Source: Puccinellia tenuiflora (Eukaryota > Streptophyta > Magnoliopsida > Poales > Poaceae). From it: a stretch of 64,000 nucleotides of DNA. The notes beneath the pieces are model-generated. The model was not told the origin of the DNA, searched no databases, and worked only from the letters and a program-made list of their open reading frames with translations. The stretch is from NCBI GenBank assembly GCA_012064385.1, contig QRDG01000867.1, positions 302,515 through 366,514 on the forward strand, given 5' to 3'. Made by a program: the position numbers and the translations under genes. Positions 45,448 to 57,080 of this stretch are shown here, in pieces (the stretch's first letter is position 1; each line of letters begins with the position of its first letter).

Positions 45448-47500
45448 TCAAGTTTGAGCTTGTTGGTCCCCAACCAAGTTGGGTCCTAAGAAGTTAGTCA
45501 CAATAGGCTTGGCAACCCAAATGGTTCTTTTCTTGACACCACTTTGAGTTCCCACATATTTGGCAAACACATTGCCAACCCTATCCTTCCTAAGAGAATA
45601 AACATTATCAATTATTATGGGGTTGGATAGGGTACCATTAGTGCATGAAGAAGCCAAGTGATCCTTCTCACGGCATAAGTAGCAACATCGACTCTTCTCT
45701 TTCTTCTTAATAGGCTCCCCAACTTGAGGAGCAATAACTTGAGTCTTCTTAGGAGGTGGCCCTTGTTCAACTCGAGATTGAGCATGAGATTGAACAATAG
45801 GCCGCTTCCCTAGTTGCTTCTCGCTAAGAGGCTTCTTCTTCATTGGGCAATCCCTAACATGGTGCCCTTCAACTTTGCACTTGAAGCAAACAATCTTGGC
45901 CGAATGATTGACTTGTTCTTGGCCCTTCTTATTGCTACTCTTGGACTTGTTCTTGATATTGGAGTTGAATCCAAGTCCACTCTTGTCATTGGGGGATTTT
46001 TGCACACTCAACATGTTGTCAAGTGTGGCCTTCCCTTTATGACGTTTCTCCACATCTTTCTTCAAAGAAGTGGCTTGTGCCTTGTGCTCTTTAGTCTTCC
46101 CTACAAGGTTAGTAGCTACACAAGTACTAGTGGAAGATGAAGCTTCATTGTTAGAGCAACTAGGCACAAAATGTAATTCAACATATGATTTGGCACTAGT
46201 GTGAGATGAAGAATTACAAGGACTAGCACATGGAGTTATAGCATTTTTAGTAGAAGTTGTGCCATTGTCCACATGGGGCTCACTAGATAATACCTTGGTA
46301 GCATTAGCCTCATGAGCTAACTTTAGCTTATCATGAGATACGAGAAGATCTTCATGAGAGCTCGAGAGCTTCTCATGGCTTTCTTCCAATATCTCATAAT
46401 TGCTAGTTAGCAATTTAAGTTGAGCCCTTAGCTCAACATTCTCCTTTAAAATGGATGCTTCACAAGAAATAGAGTTAGTAGCACAAGCATCAACATTAAT
46501 AGCAATGGGAGAACAAGTAGGGAGCTCTTTTAGTAATTGAGCTTGGAGTTGATCATGAGACTTGGTGACATGTGCAAGAGAATCTTCCAAGGACTTGACA
46601 TCCTTTTCAAATTTCACATTAGCCTCAAGGAGTCTAACAATTTCAACAACAAGCTCATCATTTTTTATTTTAAAACCATTAGCCACCTTGAGAGCTCTAT
46701 CATGGGTTTCATTTGCTTTAGATAACTCTAGAGTAAATGTCTCCTCAAGAGATTTCTTGGTGGTTTGTTCTTCTTCAAGAGCTTCCTCAAGATCCGCAAT
46801 CGTGTTTGCATAATCACGTTCACGGCTAAGGCTTTCATTTTCACGAGCTTCCAAATTTTCAATAGTAAGCCCTCACTCAACAAGGGTGCTCATGATTTCA
46901 TGTAGGTTCTCACAAGCATTTTCATTCTTTGAAAGAGCATTAAGAACCATTAGACCTTTCTTATTAAAGTAAGCATCATCTTCTTCATCATCATTATTAT
47001 TGTCATGATCATCACTACTTGATGATTTAGAAGATATGCAAGGACTATTAACACAAGCATGTGAAACATTTATATCTAGATGTGTTTAAGTCCAAAGATA
47101 AATCATTGCAATAAGATAGAGATGAAATATCATCTATAGGAAGCTCACTATCATCATTGCAAAATTTATCCCTACTCACCATTGCATTATTTTGTGGCTT
47201 GCCACATGTAGGTGAGGTAGAAGAAGTTGAGAACTCATTATGCCCGGAGGTGGAGGGAGAACAATCATTCTCACTATCAATGGACACACCATAATTGTCT
47301 TGAAGCTTGGTCCATAGCTCATGAGCATTCCGATAAGGAGAAACCGACAAAGCAACTGCATTTCTCAAAGACATGAAAACCACTTTAGAAGCTTGAGCAT
47401 CTAGATAAGAGTTTTCCTCATCCTCTAGAGGAGAAAAACCCATATCTAGAATTTGCTCTATATATGGATTAATGTCCCTAAAATAATTTAGCATGCGATT
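45448..47500 (-). pseudogene. Sirevirus-like gag with coiled coil and two zinc knuckles (broken)
   Basis: From 47494: a UBN2/copia-type capsid (LNYFRDINPYIEQILDMGF, YLDAQASKVVFMSLRNAV, AHELWTKLQDNYG), then an acidic linker. After frame breaks near 47050 and 46870, a long coiled coil follows (EARENESLSRERDYAN, LEEALEEEQTTKKSLEETF). Next are repeated helical segments with a conserved ATNSISCEASILKENVELR block, and two CCHC knuckles (CFKCKVEGHHVRDC and CCYLCREKDHLASSC). It ends at 45448. The long coiled-coil gag resembles Maximus-type sireviruses of wheat. Without pol it would need helper proteins. Confidence 0.8.
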
Positions 47501-47610
47501 TCTCCAATCATTATAATTAGTGCCATCGAATATTAAAGAGGCATTGTGTACTAACCACTAGACGACATCTTTACTCTCTAGGCCGTGAAGCCCTATAAAG
47601 AGAGAACCCG

Positions 47611-47622
47611 CTCTGATACCAA
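47611..47622 (-). promoter_or_regulatory. Primer-binding site of Sirevirus-like element
   Basis: Minus TGGTATCAGAGC, one base from the 5' LTR (47624), the same tRNA class as in the copia and chromovirus elements here. Confidence 0.8.
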
Positions 47623-47623
47623 T

Positions 47624-50026
47624 TGAAAGGACACGGATGTCGCCTAGAGGGGGGGTGAATAGGCGATTTAAAAATATTACGGTTAAGGCTTGAATAAATG
47701 CGGAATAAAACTAACGTTTAATTTATCAAGCCAAAACTAAACTAGCTAGGTTCACCTATGTGCACCAACAACTTATGCTAAGCAATATAATCAACTAGGT
47801 GATAGCAAGATATATGACTTTAAGCTCGATGTCTATCACAAAGTAAATAGCATAAGTAAGAAGCTCGGGTATAGAAATACTGAGGCACTTGGAGACGATG
47901 ATTTATTCTGAAGTTCACTTCCCAATGGAAGCTAGTCTCCGTTGGAGCGGCGCGGTGTTCACCAATGTGAAACACCGAGTAGCCTTGATATGACACACCG
48001 TATATCCGTTGTGTCTTACCACCATTGTGGCGAGGCACTTGTCACTATGTTGCCGTTGAGGTTGACAACTAGAACCTTTACAAGGGTGAAGCTCACTCCA
48101 CAAGTTGGAGGGTATTCACCAAATGCACCGAGCCACCAAGACTTGATGCCCAAGGCCGAGGCACACACCACAACTCAATTGGTGGCTCCCGGCAATGTCT
48201 TCGTAGCTACCAAAGCTCCGAAGCGAACAAGGTTGGGCCTCCCTCCACAACCTAATTGGAGGCTCCCAACAAATCCCGTGAGCCACCAAGACTCCGAGAA
48301 ATCAACAACCGTCTAGGGTACCAACGTGCCCTAGAGGAACAAGCTCTAGGGCACCAAAGCACCCAAGAGGAACAAGCTTCTCAACTTCACTTCCACGTAT
48401 CACCGTGGAGAACTCAAACCGATGCAACTAATGCAATGGCAAGAACACACTAAGTGCTTAAGTCCTTCTCTCCGAAATCCAACCAAAGCAACTAATGCTA
48501 TGGAGGGATTTAAGAGGAAGAACAAGGAGAAAACACAAAGCAACTCCAAGACCTAAATCAAAGATGTTCCCCTCACTTAGAGGAGATATGGTTTGGTGGA
48601 ATAATAGATCTAGGCCTTCTCCTTCAATCCTCCAAAGATCAACGAGTTTGAGTGGAGGGATTGGGAGATCTATAGGATTTGAGCTCTTGCAACAATGGAA
48701 AGAGAGAGGGGAAAATGTGCTCAAGAGGTCAACAAAAGTTGGGGTTCACTTGGGGAAGAAAACCCCTTAAAGGGAGCCAAAAATATGGCCGTTAGGCCAA
48801 TTTTCGGGCAGCCGGAGGAGGGAGGCCGGCCAGGCCGGCCATAGCCCGGCCATGATGGCCGGCCATGCAATCAGAGAGGCCCCGGCCATGGGGCCGGCCA
48901 TGCTGGCCTAGCCAAACCAGTGAAACTAAAATTGCAATATCTTTTGCATCCGGACTCCGTTTTCGACGATCTTGGGCTCGTTGGAATCACCATAACGAGC
49001 ACTACAAGATTATGCATATAAATATCATAGTCCAACAAGATATTATAATAACATATGAGGAAAGGTTAAACCTCTCTCTTGCAAACCGGAACCGTCATAT
49101 CTTTTGCAAATGAAGTCCGAAAGAGGTGAAACCAATTTTGTTGGAAAGAGGATGATAGTAGCTATCCTTGGAAATATTTGAAAACAATTAAGAGATAAAT
49201 TATCAACACATGTATGTGTGGATAATTTCTCAAGGACAAACCGACAATATTTCTAATATCGAAAACGCAATGGAAGACGCATATGAAAACCGTTTTCGAT
49301 GAGCTTGGCCTTGTCATGACAAGCACGACAAGCACCAAGACCACACCATGATAAGAGACAAATAAGAACCAATAAAGATGATGCCAATGAAGGAAAGGTT
49401 TGAGCTCTCTACGACCGATACGCTAAAGCTCACTTGAGAGCCCCTCTTGATAGTACGGTTACCTATCCTAAAACCCGGTCTCCCAACTACACCGCGAGAC
49501 CGGTAAAATAGAAACCCTATCAAGATAATACCTTTGCCTTGCGCATTCCACTTGAGCTAGATGATGACGATCTTGATCTCCTCTCAAGTGGATCACCTTT
49601 CTTGATTACGCTCCGCTCGGTGAAGCCTCGCATATTGCTCCCCCATACACCAATATAGGAGAGACACTCTTTCGCATATCTTCACTTGCCCTTATCTTGT
49701 ATGTTGATCAACTTGCACTTAGCCTTGATCAACATATAATCTTCTTCTTTTAGCTTCGACTCCAACATATGGAGTTCAAGCATTCCATACAGACCAACAC
49801 CTTATCTTGTATGTTGATCAACTTACACTTAGCCTTGATCAACATATAATCTTCTTCTTTTAGCCTCGACTCCAACATATGGAGTTCAAGCATTCCATAC
49901 GGACCAACACTACAAATATAACTCAAAGCACACATTAGTCCATAGAGATTGTCATTAATTACCAAAACAACAGATATATATGATGGGTAAACAAATTATA
50001 GCCTCGACTCCAACCATGCTCTTTCA
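47624..50026 (-). repeat. 5' LTR of Sirevirus-like element
   Basis: The 2403-bp LTR closely matches the split 3' LTR. Its outermost end (about 49974-50015) carries a replaced segment copied from neighbouring sequence. Confidence 0.9.
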
Positions 50027-50345
50027 GTCTACAGTTCACTAGTGGTGTCTCTCCAATAGATATATATGATGGGTAAACAAATTACAGCATAACATTTGAC
50101 AGAATTGTGGGCGCATAACAAGAAGGTCCGACTGAAGCAATTTCAACTCGATGACTTGATCTGGAAGGTAATACTCTCAGTCGTCTCTCGGAGTCTGAAG
50201 TTTGGCAAAAGTTCACCAAGTTGTGAGGGTCCGCTCCGGATCGTGAGGATAGTACCCGATAACAGTTATCTGGTGGAGTCATTGGAGGGACATATGCTGC
50301 CCCGTGCTATCAACGAGAGACATCTCAAGAAATTCGACCCGAGCG

Positions 50346-51660
50346 TGTGGCATTGCCCGAGTGGCACGTGTGGAAGATATGCATATATCGCCTTGAGAAC
50401 ATATCACATGGCCGATGAGCTTAGCATTACCCTTAGCCGAGTCTACACATGTTATTTCTCATACGCAAACTCTGCCAAGAAACATGAGGGCAGGTGTTGG
50501 CACTCCTTTTTGACCAACCGCCAAATATGCAGGTGGTGCTTGATGAAGGACCGACGATAGGTGGACACACTCGAGTTGAAGCTAGATGTAGGGGAAGCCA
50601 GACATGAGGCAACAACGGGACGACAAATCAGACCACACAAGAGACCATAAGATGCAAGTCGCCAATGCCAGTCGGTACACTCCACCAAAAGACAGAAGTG
50701 GGAGCCGACTCAAGGCTCAAGACCAAGAAGGGAGTTGGTGCTGGCTCTCGCGAATCGTAATCCTCAGTATGGCTGGGAAGCGAGCCCACATGTGAAGGCC
50801 CAAAGCCGACCTACCAAGGCCTGGGTTAGGCGGGAAGATGGTGGCAATGACCAGGTCCAATATGATCGAGGCCACACCGACGTCAAGGCGAAGACATAGA
50901 AGATGACTCCAACAGGGAAGGAACCTTGACCCATCCCAGGGCAAGTCGGGCTTTTGGAGCTCGAGTCCAACATGAAGCCGGGTGGACTATAACTTTTGTT
51001 AAGCAAAATCCACTACTTCAACGGATGTATCTAAACGAAGCGGCTCTACCGCGGGTGCTAGTGGGCACAATCACTACGGCGCGTCCAACCATGTGGGGGT
51101 CTTATCTTCTTCCTCCTCCCTATTTTCTCGTCTCGTTCCCGACTCAATGCAGCGGCACCATGAAACTTTCTCCTCTCCGTCGCTCTCTCCTCGGCCACCA
51201 TCGCCCACCCAACGAGCTGGCGCCGACGAGGCTGCGAAGACCACCGAGGAGCCATGGCGGAGAAGGCGTTGGCGAGCCGGCGGCAAGCAAGGGAACTTAG
51301 CTAGGGAGGTGCGGGTGCAGTCGGTGCCGGACACAAACGGATGGCGGTGGGCCCTCGAGGGAAGGCCAGGGACGGCGGAGGAGGAGCTTCTCAGAGGGCG
51401 GTGCGGCAAGACGGTGCGAGAGCACAGCCGGCCACGGACGCAGGCATGCGGCCTAGCCGGCGGTGGTTGCGTAGGAATGGATGTGCGGCCGGAACCCTTT
51501 CTTCCTCATCTGTTGACTGATCCCTTTCTTCCCCTCCTCCATTTAGACAAGCTATGGCCATCGACCATGGACACGGTCCCCGCAGGCTAGCCGCCGCCAT
51601 ATCTAAAGCATGAAAGACAATTCCGCGAGATTTTACAAATTTTCTTTCTCAAATCAGCTT
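50346..51660. other. Unassigned sequence after the gypsy relic
   Basis: Probably the 3' untranslated part of the oldest gypsy element (50346 to about 50990), then GC-rich DNA with short unmatched frames (51090-51590). No gene recognised. Confidence 0.4.
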
Positions 51661-51678
51661 AATAGACCAGCCAAGTTT

Positions 51679-51795
51679 TTTTTGAGAGTACGTAATTGCG
51701 TACCTTACTTTTATAGAAGGTAGAGAGTTAAATTACAAGAAGCTGTCCTTGGCGTAAAAACACTCAAGGAACAGCAACACCCACCAAATACAACG
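51679..51795 (-). mobile_element. Probable non-LTR retrotransposon 3' end
   Basis: On minus the segment ends in a run of A (plus tttttttt at 51679) preceded by ggtacgcaattacgtactctc, a form like the poly(A)-ended short insertion at 63511. No clear target duplication was seen. Confidence 0.4.
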
Positions 51796-51806
51796 TAGGC
51801 CTAAGA

Positions 51807-53440
51807 AACTTAGCCTCCTTTGATTCATAGGGTAGGAAATATAAAGGAATAGAAATTACGTAGGATAAACTTACACTGTCTATTGGAATCCTATGGGCAT
51901 AGGAACAAGCACTACAGGAAACTGACAGTTTGCCGTAGGCCCGGAACACACGGCAAAGGCACCAATACCTACGGCAAATCGTTTGCCGTAGGCATGCTCA
52001 CGGCAAAGCCTGCCGGCAAATAACATTCCGGTAAATAGAGGTTTGCCGAGAGCTCTCTGTCGCAACACACGGCAAAGACTGGTCCTACATATCAGGCATT
52101 AAAACGGAGCGGAGACGGTCACGGCAGAGAAACGGAGGGGTCGGTCCCTTATGTCGGGTTTGGCTCTCGGCAAAGCATATTAGCAGAATTAAAAAATATG
52201 TTGCGGTCGGCGGAGACGGTCACGGCTTCCCTGCCGACGACCCCTCCAGCGAGACGGCGGAGGTCCTGGCTCCCACGTTCGGCCAAACTGCGATGGCGGC
52301 CTACCTCCTCCCGAGGGCTTCTGCGCTTCGCCGTTGAAAGAGGTGAACATGCCCGCTACATCCTTGTGCTCACGAGCTTGCCCACCTCCGGCGACGGCTC
52401 CTCCGCAGCCTCCCGGAATCCAGCTTGAGCTCGCACCGGCCATGGCCTTCTGTCGCTGGAGAAACGAGCTCGTGCGACCTGCTCCGCTTTCCAAGGCTGC
52501 TGTAGCGAAGCCGCTGTCGTGGGCCTGCTCCGCCTCCGCCGCAATCCTCCTCTCCACATCGACGCCGGCCAGCTTGTCCAGGGCCGTCGAGCTCCACCCG
52601 ACCCTCCTCTCCTCATCGACGCTGGTCTGGGGCTGCCCCTTCGCCCGCCCGCCGCCTCCGCTTCTCCGAGCTCGTCAGGGTGAGTTCAAGGCACCGCCGG
52701 AGAGAGAGAGACGGGAGCCTCGCATCTGGACTTCTGGATCGGGAGGCCTCGCACCTGGATCGAGATGGGTGGTGGCCTCGCGTCTGTGGATTGGGATTGA
52801 GGGTGGCGTCCAGTTTGTGCTTTTGCTGCGGCTGCCGCCTCCCAGCGTGCGTTCGATCCTGAAACGTGGACGACTCAGATGGTGATCCGTGGGACGATCG
52901 GTACTGTCACCTGATTGGTTGGAAAGGATACATAGCGGATTGAGGAAACTCTCTTTGCCGTGAGCCTTTGAGAATCCCTCACGGCAAATCATGCGCACCG
53001 TTCCCTCGCCGTCACGGAATGACAACGGGGACACTTGTCCCCCAATTTACCGCGAGCATTCCTTTGCCGTGAGTTTTTTTGTTGAATTTGCCGTGAGCAT
53101 TATTGTGCCGTGAGGTTTTTTTAGATATGCCGTGAGCTTTTGATTTGCCGTAAGCTTTTGGTAGCGTCTACGGTAAACTATGGATTTGCCGTAGGTACCG
53201 ATAAAATGCTCACGGCAAATTGGCAGGCCTACGGCAAACGAGTAGTTTCCTGTAGTGAAGGTGTAGGAATTTTTCCATGCGGTCCAATCTCATGTTAGTT
53301 TTCCTGTGAAAATGCACTACGAAATTCCTATAGTCGTAATTCATATAGGATACGATCCTTTGAATCACAATTGAAAGGAAAATTTACAGATCTAAATTCT
53401 ACAAGATTCCTTAGGAAATCCTGTAAATGGACGCCTAAGT
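51807..53440. mobile_element. Tourist-like MITE relic split by a CACTA element
   Basis: The halves 51807-51909 and 53258-53440 are AT-rich with ataggaattt-type motifs like those of the Tourist element at 25684. The left end reads ttagcctcctttgattcatagg. The right end is degenerate, so the boundary is uncertain. Confidence 0.45.
51910..53257. mobile_element. Non-autonomous CACTA (En/Spm) element
   Basis: The 1348-bp element has termini CACTACAGGAAAC and GTTTCCTGTAGTG and a 3-bp aag duplication (51907-51909 and 53258-53260). Subterminal regions are full of tttgccgtaggc/acggcaaa repeats on both strands, as in grass CACTA elements. The GC-rich middle (about 52190-52890) has no transposase motif and could be captured host DNA. 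Confidence 0.93.
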
Positions 53441-53804
53441 CTAGGTCTCCCACTCCAACTCCAGCCTTGCTCGCTTCATGTCCGCTACATTGCTACTGTA
53501 CAATCTTTGCCGCCAGATCTCGCGTCTCCGTTCGACGCCGTGAAATCCCCTAATCGACCTCCCATATTTCTGCCGGTCCGGTCCCCAGCGGCCGCACGCG
53601 CCAAAGCCACCTGCCCAGGGTTATTCCCGTCAAATCAGTACTCCGTTCACGGGCAACGCAAAATTCCACGCGCCCAACCAAGCCGACGAGACGGACGACG
53701 CCTTCTCCTCCACGCCGCCGCGTGGGCCCGCCAACCCGAATAGACCAGCATCCAGGTTCTCGCCGTCCGACCACGCCTCGATCCGCGGTTTCCCGCCCGC
53801 CCTG
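53441..53804. promoter_or_regulatory. Upstream region and probable 5' UTR of gene 1
   Basis: Transposon sequence stops near 53440 and GC content rises towards the ATG. No clear TATA box was seen. Confidence 0.4.
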
Positions 53805-56800
53805 ATGAGGCTCATCGCCATCCTCGTGGCCGCGGCGGCCCTTGTGGCCGCCGCCGCGCACGAGCACCACGGCGAGGCGCCCACCTGCGCCGGCGGAGGC
53901 GGGCACGTGCTCGCGGAGTTCCGCCCCGGGGAGGTGACCCTGGACGGGCACCCCGCCGACTGGGAAGCCGTGGAGGCCTCGGAGTTCCCGTTGCTTCCGG
54001 CGCTGGACCCCGACGAGGACAAGGCCTACACCGGCGGCAAAGTCAGCGTCAAGGTTCGCCCCCTTTCTCTGTGAACTCCAGAACTTGTGGATCTCGACGA
54101 ACAAGGTGGATCGTAAGATAGAGCCTCCTCAGTTGTTGAAGTGGTGACCAACCTGTGAATACCTGAACTCCGATGCTATACCCCAGAGTGTGGTTTGTTT
54201 GTGTCGAATAGATGTGTAGTGTCATTTATAGTAGCTGTCTGAACTGGATGTGGCAGTGGAGAGGCATTTCGTCTGTGTGATGTCTCGTAAGTGGTGGCTC
54301 TTTGTAACTTTTGGAATGGACTGTGTGTGCAGGCTGTGCATGATGGCGTCAATGTTTTCTTCATGCTGCAAGTTGATGGGGATTATGCTTACACTAAAGG
54401 GTACTTTTAACTTTTCCTGTGGTGCACCTCTACTACTAGTATGTATATATGCTATTGCCTATTGGTCTGCATGATACAGTTAGTGGTCTTCATGATACAG
54501 TTAGTGGAAGTTTTAGTGCTCTTTATGATCTCTTTTTTTAGTTCCGATGAGGTGTTATATTTGATTGGAGGCGTTGGAGAATAGGACAGCTGTATTGTTT
54601 TGCAATTTGCTGCACAAACTCACTCAGCAACATGCTAAGATTATCTCGCTCATTTCCTTTTATTGAGACCACCTATAAATTGTAGCCATGTGAGTTATGG
54701 AGGCCGGGAGGATTATGTCAGTTAGTTGTATTATTTGGCTATTGCATGATATTTTCTCTTATCGCCTTTGTTTTCTGAAAGTTCTGATGGTAGTTTGATT
54801 TAGTTGAGAGTGCCTTGTGATCTCATGATTGGAGAAAACCATTCATTTCTCTATGTAATGCTTGCTAGTCGCCTTCTACCATTAGTTTCCAGCTATACAG
54901 AAGTAACCTGTGCTTTCGGTCGACTTACTACACATTGCAGTGAAAGTAAGAAATGCCCTTCTGTTGCTCTGATGTTCCAAGTTGGAGAAAAAGCCACATA
55001 TTATGATGTAAGTTTGATTTACGCCTGATTATTCCCAACTCTCAAGTCACAGTGATTATATGTGTCAGTTTAGTACCGCTGAGTGTCACTAAGTAGTTAG
55101 CTTTGTTTCTTCCTGTACGGTGTACTGAGCGCCTATTGCTCATAATATTTAACCAGTTTTGCTCTGTTGTTACACCATGTACTCAAACTTGGAGCTCTTT
55201 TTACCATTTTAGATGGGAGGATGCAAAGATTTGCCTGATTCTTGCACAAGCAAAAGTTGCAGAGATCACGAGGTCGACATTATGCACTTTTCAATTGGAA
55301 ATGCTATTCCTGGGCGTCTTTATGGTGGCAATCACATAGATAATGCAGCTGGAAACGGAGGTGATAGGTAATTCTATTATATCTCTCATGGTGGTTGTAT
55401 AGCATATGAAAAGTTGATGTTGAAATACTTATTTATGTAGATTTGGCCATCTTGTTGACACCTATGCATGGAATCCCCATTGCCGCCACCTTGATGGTAT
55501 CGGCCCTAAAGGTACTCATGCAATTTGAAAACAAAGAAACTCTCATCTTTCTTATTTAACAGTTTCATTGTTGGAGTAGAATATCATTATTTTGTGCATA
55601 AACCCCGCATAATGGTTTGCATTTCAGAAAACAATTCAAATGCTCAAAATGATTGGCATGGGGCTTGGTGGCACAGTTCCCTGACACTCCATTCGGGTAA
55701 GTCATTGAACATCATCACTAGATTCACATTGTCATTGTTCTCATGATAACCAATCCTGCATTTATGCCGCATGGTATTCGGACAAGCTGAGAAATAAGTA
55801 CATATCTTCACAGAAGCAAATAAAAGAATAACATAAGGACATGTTGCATCTTCTTAATGCCCACAATTTTCTCCATGCTAATTTGCGTGCTACTTCATGA
55901 GCTTCCATCGGTAGCATATGAAACATTCTCTCTGGAACATTCAACTGTTTTTGGTCCTTACATAGTGTTAAACATAGTTAAAAGGAAAATGCACCCAAGT
56001 AGGAGTGTGGAACTTCATCATCTTACTATCGTGTGAACTCCTCAGGTTTTGTGGATGATGACAGCCCTTATGGAAAACAAGATGACAAGGGCACATATTA
56101 CTTTGAGTTCTCAAGGCCCCTAAGAACAATGGACCAGTTTCAGCAGGTACATATCTGTTACCTTGTTCAATTCTTTTCCATACTACCACATGAAAAGCAG
56201 CATACCAGGCACATGCACACAAATGAACTTACATGGTCAGAAACATTCATATCATCATATTTATATTCCTTTGACAACTAGATTTGTAATTTGCCAGCCG
56301 TGCAAGGGAACTACATGTTAGCAACACTACCCGTAGTTGGGTGATTATCCCAATTATCTTGTTTGTACTATAAGATACATGCACCATAAGATACAGTTGT
56401 GTCACAGTACTATTAGGACAGACAACCCATTGAAACATGTATACTGTGCTAATTTTCCAAACAGAGACTGTCCAGGTGATATCTGGACATTCTCTGTACT
56501 GTCACTTGTCACAGTACTAGATTTTTTCAGCAACACAAGTTCAAGCACATCTCTTCTTATGATGGGTCGGTTTATGTAAATACACTTCGAACCTGCAAGC
56601 TGTCATACTCAAGAATTGATGTGTCTGAATTGCATGCTTCATGTTTTCTATAATAAATTTCAAATCGTGAACATAATTTTGGCTACTAAATCTGTCTGGC
56701 TCCTTAATGTTCCTTTGGGCCTTTGGATATGCAGGATGCACAGTTCACAATAGGTGAGCCCAGCAATATGGCTGTAGCTTTCTGGTACCCAACCGATGGC

Positions 56801-57034
56801 AAACCATGGAGCAAATCACAGCATTATTCCGCCAGCTGTGACTGGTTGACTCTGGATATACAACCTTCATTGGAAGCTTCTCAATACCGCCCAGCTCCTA
56901 ATCGTTCTTGGGACGCTGCAACCGCCTTTGCCTTGCTTCTTTCAGTTGTGGCCGTTTGTGTGTCTATTTTTGTGGGCTACTCAGCTTCGAAGAACAAGAG
57001 CAGCGTCCAGTTTACACCACTTCAGGAGTTCTAG
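53805..57034 (+). CDS. EB_dh-type heme-binding protein, secretory with C-terminal membrane anchor
   Basis: Eight exons splice in phase with GT-AG introns: 53805-54053, 54333-54400, 54941-55007, 55213-55367, 55441-55511, 55628-55696, 56046-56146 and 56735-57034, giving 359 aa. The N-terminus MRLIAILVAAAALVAAAA is a signal peptide. The body resembles the cytochrome c-552/DMSO reductase-like (ethylbenzene-dehydrogenase type) heme-binding domain of plant proteins, with KAYTGGKVSVK, FFMLQVDGDYAYT, DIMHFSIGNAIPGRLYGGNH, DTYAWNPHCRH, NDWHGAWWHSSLTLHSG and GTYYFEFSRPL. Residues about 321-340 (AATAFALLLSVVAVCVSIFV) form a membrane segment before a short tail. It is probably a type I membrane protein facing the cell exterior or secretory lumen. 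Redox partner and substrate are unknown. No disabling change was seen. Confidence 0.85.
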
Positions 57035-57080
57035 TTTGGTGGAAGAAATAATTCGATTACAGTTGGGTGTTTCATCTGTG

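Larger units (their letters stand above)
26827..50026 (-). mobile_element. Sirevirus-like Ty1/copia element, gag-only, 23.2 kb including nested insertion
   Basis: The ends are TGAAAGGACACGG and GCTCTTTCA, with a perfect 5-bp duplication gtcta (26822-26826 and 50027-50031) in the Athila LTR. The 5' LTR (minus) is 47624-50026. The 3' LTR is 26827-27298 plus 39720-41619, split by a chromovirus. The primer site on minus (TGGTATCAGAGC, 47611-47622) and the polypurine tract (41620-41633) are present. Gag carries two CCHC knuckles and no pol exists. Copies of a ggggga purine motif recur through the region before the 3' LTR, a trait described for sireviruses. Confidence 0.85.
22577..50120 (-). mobile_element. 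Athila-like Ty3/gypsy element, non-autonomous, with a huge insertion in one LTR
   Basis: Two LTR copies share about 450 bp: 22577-23025, and 26466-26826 continued at 50032-50120. Just outside the second, on minus, lies the primer-site motif TGGCGCCATTGCTAGGGA (near 26450), typical of Athila-like elements. The internal region holds a broken gag and no pol. A minus-strand TATA (23793-23799) and a purine-rich run (about 24070-24095) suggest the left LTR really extends to about 23.9-24.0 kb. If so, the right copy is truncated at 50120. Confidence 0.65.
22282..50345 (+). pseudogene. Ty3/gypsy integrase C-terminus relic, split by a 27.5-kb nested insertion
   Basis: The left part (about 22282-22576) reads GQAESTNKILTRIIKKKV, DYPRRWHEVL and YELVYVHEAVLPM, then ENIDEVADNFLVALRDIEKG. 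The right part (50112-50345) resumes with NKKVRLKQFQLDDLIWKV and then GPLRIVRI, SYLVESLEGHMLPRAINERH and LKKFDPSVW. This is the C-terminal half of a Tat/Athila-class integrase and its tail. It has internal stops. It is the oldest layer of the nest; everything from 22577 to about 50111 lies inside it. Confidence 0.75.

Noticed and set aside
51093..51590. 165-codon plus-strand frame
   Set aside because: Arg/Gly/Pro-rich with no domain, near decayed retroelement sequence; no splice or start context supports it.
52334..52885. Possible gene inside the CACTA element
   Set aside because: Open frames exist on both strands without any domain. Kept only as possible captured DNA.
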